Source: Pavlovales sp. CCMP2436
Taxonomy: Eukaryota; Haptophyta; Pavlovophyceae; Pavlovales
Direction: 5' to 3'
DNA length: 11,132 nucleotides
Assembly: GCA_026770615.1 (NCBI GenBank)
Contig: MU631408.1
Coordinates: 184,709-195,840 of the forward strand
This document shows positions 1 to 7,898 of the stretch, one piece after another. The notes under the pieces are model-generated. The model was not told where the DNA came from and searched no databases. It worked only from the letters and a program-made list of their open reading frames with translations. The translations under genes and the position numbers were made by a program. The stretch's first letter is position 1; the number at the start of each line of letters is the position of its first letter.

Positions 1-490
1 GGCCCTGCCGGCCGGGCGTGCCGCTCGCTCCTCGCGCCTGAGGTCTGGCCTGAGCCGCCGTCCAGGATCAAGTCGCTCTTCGACGGCACCCACCCGCAGT
101 CCAGGCTCTTCAAGTAGAACTCGCGCGCCAACGCGCTGGCTAGAGGCTCCGTACCGCAGCTGCCGAGCCTCGTCGTGCGGGGTGCGTTCGCGGCCAAGGT
201 CGGCGGCTTGCACGTCGAAGTGGGGGAGACGCCCGGATTCGCGCAGGTCTACGAGCGCTGAGCGTGAGGCCGCCGTCTGTCTCGGTCACATGCTCATCGG
301 CTGCACCGCGTTGCTGAGCCGCGGCGACGCTACGACGTACCAGCGCACGGCCAAGCTTCTCAGCGGCCTTTAGAAGGAGCCCAAGTTGGTCAACGCCGTC
401 GTCCAGGACGTGGCGGTGGTGACGTACTTCGTCGACCACTTGCGTCGCCTCCCAATTCCCATGCGCTTCGACGAGGAGGTTCATCGTTAA
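1..490 (+). pseudogene. decayed coding remnant, family not recognised
   Basis: I do not recognise the family. The plus strand reads as protein-like sequence in frame 1 from base 1 to about 258 (for example HPQSRLFK, then VVRGAFAAKVGGLHVEVGE), interrupted by an in-frame TAG at 115-117. The reading then shifts to frame 2 near 245-260 (frame-1 TGA at 259-261) and continues with CLGHMLIGCTALL, a second TAG at 371-373, and VDHLRRLPIPMRFDEEVHR to a TAA at 488-490. Two internal stops plus one frameshift fit a pseudogene that enters from the left of the window. A 114-codon minus-strand ORF (140-484) overlaps and is a possible alternative, but its second half is Arg/Pro-rich and reads like an antisense shadow. 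The introns needed to remove both TAGs cleanly are not evident. Confidence 0.35.
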
Positions 491-663
491 GAGGGAGCGC
501 CCTCACCACCAACCTCGATTTCTTTCTGACGGTCGACCCGGGCGCTCCGACGACTCGTTGTCGGCCATTGGACATTGCGGCCCGACAGCCGCGGGTCGCG
601 CGTCGGCCGCTACGATTGCTCGCGACACGCGTCGATCGGCCCTTTAATATTAGTCACGTTTGG

Positions 664-1050
664 TGGGTGCGGGGCTGGCCCCCGCAAGTGGCTATTTTTT
701 TGTTTAAGGGTTACACGTAGAAGTTAAGCGCGGCAGGCCGGGGGTGAAGGGGCGGTCCCCCGCCAGAGGCTATTTTATTCCGTTAATGGGTTACACGTAC
801 GTTCAAGATCTGCTATCTACACAGAAGAATTTAAGCGCCGCAGGCTGGGGGTAAGGGGGCTGGCACCCGCCAGAGGCCTATTTTATTCCGTTCAAGGGTT
901 ACACGTACGTACGTTCAGAATCTGCTGTCTGCACAAAACAATTTAAGCGCCGCAGGCTGGGGGTGCGGGGGCTGGCCCCCGTCAGAGGTGCTATTTTATT
1001 ATCCGTCCAAGGGATACGTACGTTCAGAATCTGCTGCCTACACAATTTTT
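664..1050. repeat. degenerate tandem repeat array, unit about 107-112 bp
   Basis: Three copies start at the shared motif TTAAGCGC/TTAAGCG at 724, 831 and 943 (spacings 107 and 112), preceded by a partial copy at about 664-723. Each unit runs: CGCAGGCTGGGGGT, a G-run/C-run inverted repeat (GGGGGC-tg-GCCCCC in the best copy, near 965-980), CAGAGGC, TATTTTATTCCGT, AAGGGTTACACGTACGT, TTCA.AATCTGCT, CTACACA. The last copy decays after about 1050 and the first lacks its 5' part. No ORF follows the period, so this is non-coding satellite or element-derived sequence. Confidence 0.8.
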
Positions 1051-1055
1051 TGTGT
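1040..1055. other. short hairpin at the end of the tandem array
   Basis: ACACAA (1040-1045), loop TTTT, TTGTGT (1050-1055) form a perfect 6-bp stem at the right end of the array. A second small stem follows (ATGTAT / ATACAT around 1064-1083). Function unknown; both could be chance in AT-rich DNA. Confidence 0.35.
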
Positions 1056-1164
1056 TGTTATGGTATGTATCAGCAGCAATACATCACTATTAATGCATCG
1101 TACAACCGAGGAGTAGTTACGGCCGAGGCGCGGCCGATGCGGGGCGTGGGGCCCGGGGCGAACA

Positions 1165-1188
1165 CACTCACACCCTTTGGTGTGAGTG
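1165..1188. other. perfect 10-bp stem, 4-nt loop
   Basis: CACTCACACC (1165-1174), loop CTTT, GGTGTGAGTG (1179-1188) is a perfect inverted repeat. It is not followed by a T-run and lies outside any supported gene, so I give it no function. Confidence 0.5.
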
Positions 1189-1620
1189 CTGGTGCATGAA
1201 GGTTTGAGTCGATCGCTCGACCTCAGCCTGACGTCGACCAAGCCAGTGACTGAAGAACACCTGTTGAACCATGCTGAGCCGCTAATATATGTAGTTATAA
1301 CAGGCATATTCTACTGTCCCCTTACAAGTTCAGGCCTCATCAAAGGCTGTTTAAAATTACATCCTTCATGGATCACGAAATACCTGGGTGTGTACAGGGG
1401 ATCCCGGGCAATAAGAAGGGCAAATTTTGAACTTGAGGTTGAGCTTCTTGGGAAAATACATGAAAAAATCTTAAATTTACTTAAATTACATACAAACAAT
1501 GCAACAAAACGAGGCTCGCCCCCTGCTACTGCGTTGGGTGTCACGCCAGCGTGCATGCCATCGTCTGCGCGTAGGGGCGGCGCTGCTATATATTTATAAA
1601 AGAAGAAGAAAAAAATCAGC
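1186..1620. other. AT-richer stretch, coding status undecided
   Basis: Base composition drops sharply at about 1290-1500, with runs of A and T unlike the flanks. The plus strand is open from 1186 to 1599 and contains an Arg/Lys/Leu-rich stretch around 1390-1500; the minus strand is open as well. With both strands open and no recognised motif I cannot call a gene. It may be an inserted AT-rich element. Confidence 0.2.
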
Positions 1621-1679
1621 AAAATGACAAAATCAGCAGCTACAACCAACCTAAGGGGGGGGGAAGCGGGGGGGAGCAT

Positions 1680-2125
1680 GCCGAGTGCCCACATACCCTC
1701 ACTGCCGGCTGCGTCGGGCGTGACGTCAGCGCCCATGCCAACGGGCAGTAGCACGCGCAGTAGCACGTCGTTCCGCCCTTGGCCGAGCGCGCGGCGCAGC
1801 TTCACCAGATCTTCACCGACGACGCAGAATTTTAAGGAGAACCTGGCATCCTTATGCGTTCCAGCAATCCTGGGCGTCGCAATTACGGCCCACTCCTTCA
1901 AGAGGTTTGCTGCCTGAATCAGTGCGGTCTCCAGCTCGCCCAGAAAGTCAGCGTGCATGCACTCATAGGCTGGGTCGTTCAGGCCGAAGCATTGCTTCTC
2001 CCACATCTGATCACCTTTGTGGAACTTGTGCAGGTACCGCAGCACATTCTAAGGGACTCGTTGCACCCGGTCGGGGTGTCTACACCTGCAACTATGCCCG
2101 CTAGTCCAACAGAAATGGGGTGATG
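1680..2125 (-). pseudogene. frameshifted protein-like remnant, family not recognised
   Basis: On the minus strand an ATG at about 2125 opens MRLHHPISVGLAGIVAGVD and continues to about 2045 in one frame. The protein-like reading then moves to another frame: LRYLHKFHKGDQMWEKQCF, then ECMHADFLGELETALIQAAN, KFCVVGEDLVKLRRALGQG and ending near 1690. The second frame is closed just upstream by TAG (2049-2051), and its only upstream start is a GTG. A 37-nt GT-AG segment sits at the junction, but removing it does not restore the frame, so a frameshift in a decayed gene is the simpler explanation. Downstream of about 1680 the ORF stays open through low-complexity G/A runs, which look non-coding. I do not recognise the protein; a mobile-element origin is possible but unproven. 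Confidence 0.35.
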
Positions 2126-3015
2126 CAAACGCATTACTGTAATGAGCTGGGAAGCCAATCGGCACGGGATAGCTCTACTAACTGATAGCGACGTAGTCCC
2201 AGAAATCCATCACCAGGGTCATCAGTCGCGAATAGTGATAGCAATGAGTGGGTCGGTTTTTCAATTGGTGCATTTAATATTGGCGCCATTCTCATTTAAA
2301 ACATGGAGTATCGCATAAATTCGTGACGTCCCGGCTTGTGGTCTGGTGTGTTCTGCCGTTGGGGATCTGTCTGTGGTTGGGAGACTGGCTAAGGGAGGTG
2401 CTTGGTGTCGTGTTGTCCTGCGGATAGTTGGTTCATGTGTTGCAACCGGTAGCCCTACGATGACGCCATCGCAGCCCTGCGCCCCCGGGGGCATTGCCGG
2501 CCCCGCGGGGGCCTGAGGCCCCGGTGCAGAGCCATTGCCGACAGGCTCTGACATTTCTCCCTGGGGTTACCCCCGGTCCTTTGGTACAGGCGTGGCTGGT
2601 GGTGGAGAAGGTGATGCACCTTGACGCGTGCGTTCCCTCCTCGTGATGTTGCAGAAGCGGCTGCGCGTCCTTTCCGGAGAGTTCCCCGTGGCGTGGCTCG
2701 GCCCGCATTCCTCGTGGCTCGTGGGCTAGTCCGTGTAAATATCTATAAAAACGTCAGGTCCCGTTCGCGGTCTCCCAGTCCGCCATCGAGGTGGCTTAAA
2801 GGCGCGAAGTAAAAATTAAAAATAATGACCACTCCTCTGTATCGAATAAAGGGACGCGTATCGACCACTCGTCACCGCGTCCGCGCAAGGTCCGCGGCTC
2901 GTCAGCGGCTCGAAGACCTTCCACGCCCGTCGAGAACCAGCAGAGGACACTCAACGGTCCTGACGTCGGGCGAAGCGTCGAGGATCTAGCGCCGCCCCCG
3001 AGGCCGAAGGCAGTG
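2126..3015. other. gene-poor stretch upstream of the receptor-like gene
   Basis: No supported gene. A 97-codon minus-strand ORF with ATG (2261-2554) is Pro/Ala/Thr-rich and unrecognised. The DNA holds several GC-rich inverted repeats: the perfect 12-bp palindrome GCCCCCGGGGGC at 2481-2492, CAGAGCC/GGCTCTG at 2527-2533/2544-2550, and CATTAC/GTAATG near 2131. The last 250 bases probably contain the promoter and 5' UTR of the gene starting at 3016. Confidence 0.3.
2744..2750 (+). promoter_or_regulatory. TATA-like box upstream of the receptor-like gene
   Basis: TATAAAA stands in a short AT patch in otherwise GC-rich DNA, 266 nt before the ATG at 3016. If used, transcription would start near 2775 and give a 5' UTR of roughly 240 nt. 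Position and motif are the only evidence. Confidence 0.25.
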
Positions 3016-6000
3016 ATGCCTGCGGCCCGAGCGTCGCTGACGCTGCGGTGCGCACTCGGCATGCTTCTGGTCGCGTCTGTCGCGACGGTGACGCTCAGCC
3101 CGCCTCCGAGTCCGCCACCGAGCCCGCCACCACCGGATCCGCCGAACCCGCCGCCAAGCCCACTGCCGCCGAGCCCGCCGCAAAGCCCGCCTCTGCCAAG
3201 CCTGCCGCCGTCGGTGCCCCCTCCGCCGCCTGGCACGGCCGTCTCAGTCAACTTTCTGCTACAGCTCAACTCTGTCGAGGACTTCGAAATTAAGCGTGCT
3301 ACCTTTACCACTGGCCTCGCAAAACTGCTGCAGATCAACGTGAAGGACATTGAGATCCTCTTTTTGGATGTGGTCTCCCTGGGCACGGTATACACACGCA
3401 CACACGCACACACACGCACACCGCACGCACGCGCACGCACACACGCACACACGCGCGCAGGCACACTCACTCACACACACACACACGGACGCCACCCGTA
3501 CACACCCCATTCGGTAGGTTTCCGTCGAGACTACTATCTTCAACCGCAACGGGCAGGCTAGAGACATCCGCGAGTGGTTGCTGGCCACAAAATTGGACTT
3601 CTTAACGACCCTGCTCGGAGTGCCTGTGCTCAGCGTGGTTACGAATGGCTATACCTCCATCGCTACGATTACTTCAAACGCTGGCTCCTCCACCCCCTCA
3701 TCGAGCTCTGGCTCTTCGTCTTCTGGGAGCGGACTGACAAAGGATGTAGTGCTACCAGATGACGACACCCGCACAGGGCTCTTGGCTGGTATCACACTCG
3801 GCGTGGCCGCCGGCGTCAATCTGATTGTCGCGCTGTGCTTTCGGCAGCGGCGGAGGTTACGCGTGCTGCGCGATAACAAGGCGGTCGAGAACGCGCTCTC
3901 GTTCGGCAAGGCCTTCTCCTTCCCTTTGATGGTAATCCGCGCGAGCGACTTTCTGCAGATGGGCGAACTTGTAATATTCGAGGAAATGCGCAAGAGAGGA
4001 AAGCTTGAAGTCTTAGACTTGGTGCAGGAGGCGAAAGAGTACTTTTCACCAGGAGCCGCGCAGCCGCGGCGGCTCATCTTCCTCAGCCATCAGGTATGCG
4101 TGAGGCTATTTTTGTGGTTGGCTGCACCGCCTTTTTCCCTCCCCCCACTCATCCAGCTGTCCGCGGTTGCCCGCCCGCGGCGTGTTGTGTGTGTGGCGCG
4201 TCCGTCTGCACACGCTCACCTGTCCGCCTGCCCGTCTGACGCTCGCGCGCGCACAGTGGCTGGCCTTCGATAGCCCTGACCCCGATGGCGTACAGTACAG
4301 AGTGATGGCCGCGGCAGTCACGGCAGTCGCAATGTCCAATTCGTGGGACCTGTCCGACGTCTACGTGTGGGTAAGTACCCCCCCCCTCCTCCCCCCTCCC
4401 CCTCCCGCGCGCGCACGTACGCACGCGCGTGAAAATTCACACCTCCTCCGTCTGCCCCCGTATGCAATTTAAATTGTATGACCCGCCTCGCCAACCGTAT
4501 GACCATGTACGACACAACCCGGAGATTAAGACGCCAACCCAAACCCTTACTTGCCGTACGTGACAAAACCCGGAGATTAGCACGCCAACCCGAATCCTAA
4601 TTTACAGGTTGATTATAGCTCGATCCCCCAAAAGCACAAGCCGTCGCAGCTGGCCGCCATCAACTCGCTCTCGCTTTATGCGAGGTACGTCACGCGCGTG
4701 CCATACTCCACGCCCTATGATTTCACAACGCACAGCGTCCAACGCGCGCATCATCTCCTTCTTCCTACCCCAATACATCTTCCTGTTACCTCGAGCCTCT
4801 ACCCTCTTCCTACCCCCACAGCCATCCTACCCAACCTATCCGACTATAGTATGCTTTGCCCATCGATCCAACCCAGATGTACATACCCTAATGAATCTTC
4901 CCCCAATCTCATCGTTACCTTAACCTACGCCTGAATAGCATCGCCGACGCGCTCGTTGTCGCTGCACCCGAGTCGGAGCACGTGTCGACGGGCAATATGG
5001 CCAACGCCGCGACTTACCAGCAGCGGGCTTGGTGCCGCGCCGAGCAGGTGGCTTTTTTCTATTTTTTTTCTCTCTTTTGCGGGCATTGTCTGTCGGCCAC
5101 GCGCGCCCGCCCCTCACGCTTGCCTCTCGGCCTGCTTGCGCGTGTCTGTCAGGTGTGCTACATCGTGGCGCACGGCGCTCTTGGCATGTGGCTGGCGACG
5201 AGCGAGTCCAAAATCCGATTAGCAGAGGAACACTGGCTGGAAACTTCGTGAGTCTCACAAACTGGCACCCTTCCACACACTCTATCAGCTTGAGTATACA
5301 GTATCTAACCCCCCCCCCCGACCCTCCCCCCATCCCCTTTTTGCAAAGGTTCGATGTGTTCGGTGGCGAAATGACGTGTTGTGCAAAACTCCACATGTTC
5401 AACGGGATCGAGCAGCGTATGCGCGCGCCGCACGCCCCCGCCCGTTTTTTAATAAGAGTTATTTTAACGTCCCCCGACTTGCAGCCCGAAGGGGTACGGG
5501 GATGACATGCTTCGTTTTTTTGTAGGAGTAGATTGGACACACACACACCTCCTCTTCCTTACACAAAAAAGTTGCAAGTGTTTGCAGGCGTCGAGTGTTC
5601 ACCTGTGTCCTCCGGCGGGCGGCTCACAATCCACCCCCCTCCTGTGCACCCACCCACGGCCCGCCTCGCAGAGTGCGACCGCTTTGCTCTGCTTCCACCC
5701 ATATTAGGAATCTACGGGCAACTGTATCTCGAGCAGCTACGTGCGGCCTCAAAGATGGAGAAGGGCAGTGTCGAGATCGTCGTCGTCAATCCTTCCTGTC
5801 CTCGACGACTTGGGAGGGTCCTTCCCGTGCTCGCGCCAATGCTTTCTACAAGTAGTAAGGGTTCCAAGCAGCAACAGGAGAAGGAAGGCGCCTCTGCTGG
5901 CGAGGTCGCCATCGTCGCCTTCTCCAAAGACAACGTAAGCATCTCCTCTTCCCTGTGAATGCAGAGTACCCGTTGGATGTCCCTCTGACTGCCCCCCCGG

Positions 6001-6623
6001 ACCCCTCCCCCCCTCCCACACACACACACAGCTAATGAGCTGGCTTCGCAAGCCGGCCAACAAGGAGCTCATGTTCCCGAAAAGCTTCATCCTCGTCACG
6101 CCGAACGGCAAGCGCAAGGTCGAGCTCTTCGGCGACCTCGTTGGTATGCTTTGATACTTGTGCAATCACTCATCATCCCTCCGCCCCCCCTCCTTCACAA
6201 TCCAATTTTCTAAACCCCCCCCCATCAGCAAACATGGAAGCGTGGCAGACCTGCGCGTTTGCGAGTGAGGCGCAGCGGGTCTCCGAGGCAGCGGAGCCGG
6301 TGGCCGACGCGATCGAAGCCGTGATTGGAGCGCAGACGGAGGAGGTGACGCAGCGCCTCCAGACGCAGTGCCTCCAGGCCCGCGTGGACGCTGCGGAGGT
6401 GCTGGTGAGCGATGCGACAAAGCAGCTCGCGGTGGCCACAGCGCAGTTTGAGGCCACCCTGGCGCAACTCGAGGCGAACAGGACGCAGCTCGGGGCTGCC
6501 GCGGCGCAGTCTGAGGCGGCCGCCGCTGAGCTCGATGCGGCGCGCGTGGCCGGACACACTCTGGGCAAGGCGCACTTGCAGAGGCCGGTCTTGCCGCAGC
6601 TAGAATCTGTCGGCCCATCCTAG
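3016..6623 (+). CDS. receptor-like single-pass membrane protein with Pro-rich/SEA-like ectodomain, TIR/HET-like cytoplasmic domain and coiled coil
   Basis: I read ten exons: 3016-3387, 3518-4093, 4257-4370, 4608-4684, 4939-5047, 5153-5247, 5349-5416, 5672-5934, 6032-6143 and 6229-6623. All nine introns are GT-AG (85-255 nt) and all phases match, giving 726 residues and a TAG stop. Residues 1-25 look like a signal peptide. Residues 29-72 are extensin-like (PPPSPPPS); 74-165 look like a SEA-like fold seen in algal surface proteins; 175-195 are a Ser/Gly linker; 212-232 are a membrane helix followed by RQRRRLR, placing the C-terminus inside. Residues 308-480 form the key domain: RRLIFLSHQW (308-317), DPDGVQY, VWVDYSSIPQ (353-362), AINSLSLYAS, YQQRAWCRAEQ (406-416), GEMTCC and CDRFALLPPILGIYG. 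LSHQW, VDYSSIPQ and WCRAE recall the first strand, second strand and WC..E helix of TIR and HET domains; E415 sits where TIR NADases carry their Glu. ELFGDLV is at 589-595; an Ala/Gln heptad coiled coil fills about 600-700. Enzyme activity and ligand are unknown. Confidence 0.85.
3390..3486. repeat. CA/CACG microsatellite filling intron 1
   Basis: Intron 1 (3388-3517) is mostly (CA)n and (CACG)n on the plus strand, from just after the donor GTATAC to about 3486. The acceptor is TTCGGTAG at 3510-3517. Reading through the repeat gives a false Thr/His/Arg-rich ORF extension; splicing joins SLGT to VSVETT in phase 0. Confidence 0.85.
4507..4601. repeat. 49-bp tandem duplication in intron 3
   Basis: Two copies of a unit of about 45 bp start at 4507 and 4556. 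Shared motifs are GTACG, ACCCGGAGATTA and ACGCCAACCC. The second copy ends only a few bases before the intron 3 acceptor (TTTACAG, AG at 4606-4607), so the duplication lies in the branch-point and polypyrimidine region of this 237-nt intron. Confidence 0.8.
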
Positions 6624-7214
6624 TATCTATAGTTATAAGTATAACTAAAGCGCAAATAACTTTATGCTAATAATGCTAAGCAGTTGAGTTTTTATTTAAA
6701 TACTGTCACTACAAATATCACGCCCTAGCTTTGGAGGCAATTTGTTGTTCATCATTTCGGAATTGGTATCGCACAAACAAATAAACGGATCACCGAAGTT
6801 CTTTTCCTATGTTATGTTATGTAATGATGCCACTTCTACCGCCTGGGGCGCAGTCTCTGCGTCCAGGAGGCCCCGGGTGTCAGCATCTGAGCGTCACTCT
6901 GTTGAGTTCCAGCGTCACCTTGCGGTGATACCAAAACGCCGACTGAGCTCCGAAGCAGGCGATTTCGGTTCGGGTTTGGTTGAAGATAGGTTTCACTGCG
7001 GTGTCTCGCCCAACGCAGCGACGCAGTCCACATCGCGCCACCTGACAGCACTTACTTGTAAGTCATCTGGTAGCCCATTCAATACCGAAGCATGCCCACA
7101 GATGCCAGTTGCGAGATGGCGAGTCGTCGGGCCGAGGGCTGTCAAAATGCAGCACTGCTTGCCGTCAACTTTTGATTTACTGTGATAATTATATAGCAAC
7201 CAGCAGATCATCTC
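6624..7214. other. intergenic stretch, no supported gene
   Basis: The first 160 bases probably include the 3' UTR of the upstream gene. Beyond that, ORFs of 70-147 codons exist on both strands (plus 6742-7185; minus 6836-7051 and 6993-7211), but none shows a recognised motif and they overlap one another. The two minus-strand ORFs are partly protein-like and could be pieces of one decayed gene; I could not join them. Confidence 0.25.
6780..6785 (+). terminator. candidate poly(A) signal AATAAA
   Basis: AATAAA occurs 157 nt after the TAG stop of the receptor-like gene. It is the nearest canonical hexamer, and the DNA between is AT-richer than the exons, as a 3' UTR might be. Algal genes often lack this hexamer, so support is weak. 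Confidence 0.2.
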
Positions 7215-7551
7215 CCTAAACGCCCTTGCCCGGGCACACTACAGGAGATCCATCGGCACGCGCGGTGACGCCCAAGCCAGCGCAGCCGACTAAGGCACGC
7301 AGCAGGCAATGGGCGACGCAGCGCTTAGACCAGCACAACATTCAGAACAGTCAGACGCCAGCTTGAATCCCTTTCATAAATATATTAATGAAGGGGGGTT
7401 CTGGCTGGCGTCTGACTGTTCTGAATGTTGTGCTGGTCTGAGCGCTGCGTCGCCCATTGCCTGCTGCGTGCCTTAGTCGGCTGCGCTGGCTTGGGCTCCA
7501 CCGCGCGTGCCGATGGATCTCCGGTGGTGTGCCCGGGCAAGGGCGGTTAGG
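7215..7551. repeat. 337-bp foldback: near-perfect long inverted repeat
   Basis: Left arm 7215-7362 pairs with right arm 7404-7551; every paired position sums to 14766, so there are no indels in the arms. Over 7221-7362 against 7404-7545 I count 5 mismatches in 142 bp. The arms continue imperfectly inward (TTGAATCCC against GGGTTC, and TTCAT against ATGAA) around an AT-rich loop near 7378-7387. Outer ends are CCTAAaCGCCC and GGGCGgTTAGG. No target-site duplication is evident. It fits a foldback or MITE-like element, or a locus whose transcript would form long double-stranded RNA. The arm is not coding. Confidence 0.9.
7381..7410 (+). repeat. repeat-family unit inside the foldback (copy a)
   Basis: TATATTAATGAAGGGG followed by GTTCTGGCTGGCG. 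The same order recurs 173 bp downstream at 7554 just outside the right arm (TATATTAATGTAGGGG, then GGGCTGGCGG), so the right arm is itself flanked by short direct repeats. Confidence 0.65.
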
Positions 7552-7553
7552 AT

Positions 7554-7583
7554 TATATTAATGTAGGGGGTTTCGGGCTGGCG
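7554..7583 (+). repeat. repeat-family unit beyond the right arm (copy b)
   Basis: TATATTAATGTAGGGGG then TTTCGGGCTGGCGG, matching 7381-7410. It diverges immediately after GCTGGCGG, lacking the TCTGACTGTTCTGAATGTT tail of the other copies. Confidence 0.6.
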
Positions 7584-7629
7584 GTACGTTTCAAGTTCAA
7601 GTCAGGCTGATCTTAGCACTCCGACGCAG

Positions 7630-7811
7630 GCTCCTACGCGCTACGCCGAAGTGGGGAGCTGGTAGAAGTCGTGGATGATGATGAAGCCGAAAACAAAGCG
7701 CTGGCGTCGCTGCGCAACGCGGGGCCGCTCGACAGTGCGCGAGCAAGCGAGTCCATTGGTGATCCCACTGGTGACGTATCGCTGGGAAGCGATGGGGTTT
7801 ATATTGACTGA
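7630..7811 (+). CDS. possible orphan terminal exon or coding remnant
   Basis: After a candidate acceptor (GACGCAG, AG at 7628-7629), one frame stays open to TGA at 7809-7811. It reads as an acidic, exon-like tail: SGELVEVVDDDEAENKALAS, then SARASESIGDPTGDVSLGSD. The codons are GC-rich as in the supported exons. The frame is closed upstream by TAG at 7614-7616, and no partner exon is recognised, because upstream lies the foldback. The stop codon falls inside the first copy of the 42-bp repeat (7808-7849), so the repeat may have truncated the gene. No family recognised. Confidence 0.3.
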
Positions 7812-7849
7812 TAGGGATTCAAGCTGGCGTCTGACTGTTCTGAATGTTT
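7808..7849 (+). repeat. 42-bp direct repeat, copy 1
   Basis: Starts CTGATAGGGATTCAAGCTGG and continues through GCGTCTGACTGTTCTGAATG. Its inner 30 bp also occur in the right foldback arm (7404 onward) and, inverted, in the left arm. Confidence 0.9.
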
Positions 7850-7856
7850 ATATATA

Positions 7857-7898
7857 CTGATAGGGATTCAAGCTGGCGTCTGACTGTTCTGAATGTTT
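7857..7898 (+). repeat. 42-bp direct repeat, copy 2
   Basis: Identical to 7808-7849 over 42 bp, with a period of 49 bp; the 7-bp spacer is TATATA-rich. After this copy the sequence continues TTGCTG, resembling the GTTGTGCTG that follows the same motif in the foldback arm. Confidence 0.9.

Noticed and set aside
2796..3588. Minus-strand Gly-rich and Cys/Val-rich ORFs
   Set aside because: They are antisense to the Pro-rich exon and to the CA microsatellite; their composition follows directly from those repeats.
4609..5505. Plus-strand ORFs extending through introns 4-6
   Set aside because: They read into C/T-rich introns; the spliced frame with consistent phases reproduces a continuous domain, so these are shadows.
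5480..5540. Possible extra exon after TTGCAG at about 5484
   Set aside because: It hits a stop quickly, while skipping directly to 5672 joins GIEQ to QCDRFALLPP in matching phase.
6141..6618. Long minus-strand ORFs opposite the last exon
   Set aside because: They arise from the GC-rich Ala/Gln coiled-coil codons on the plus strand; the plus frame has the splice and heptad support.
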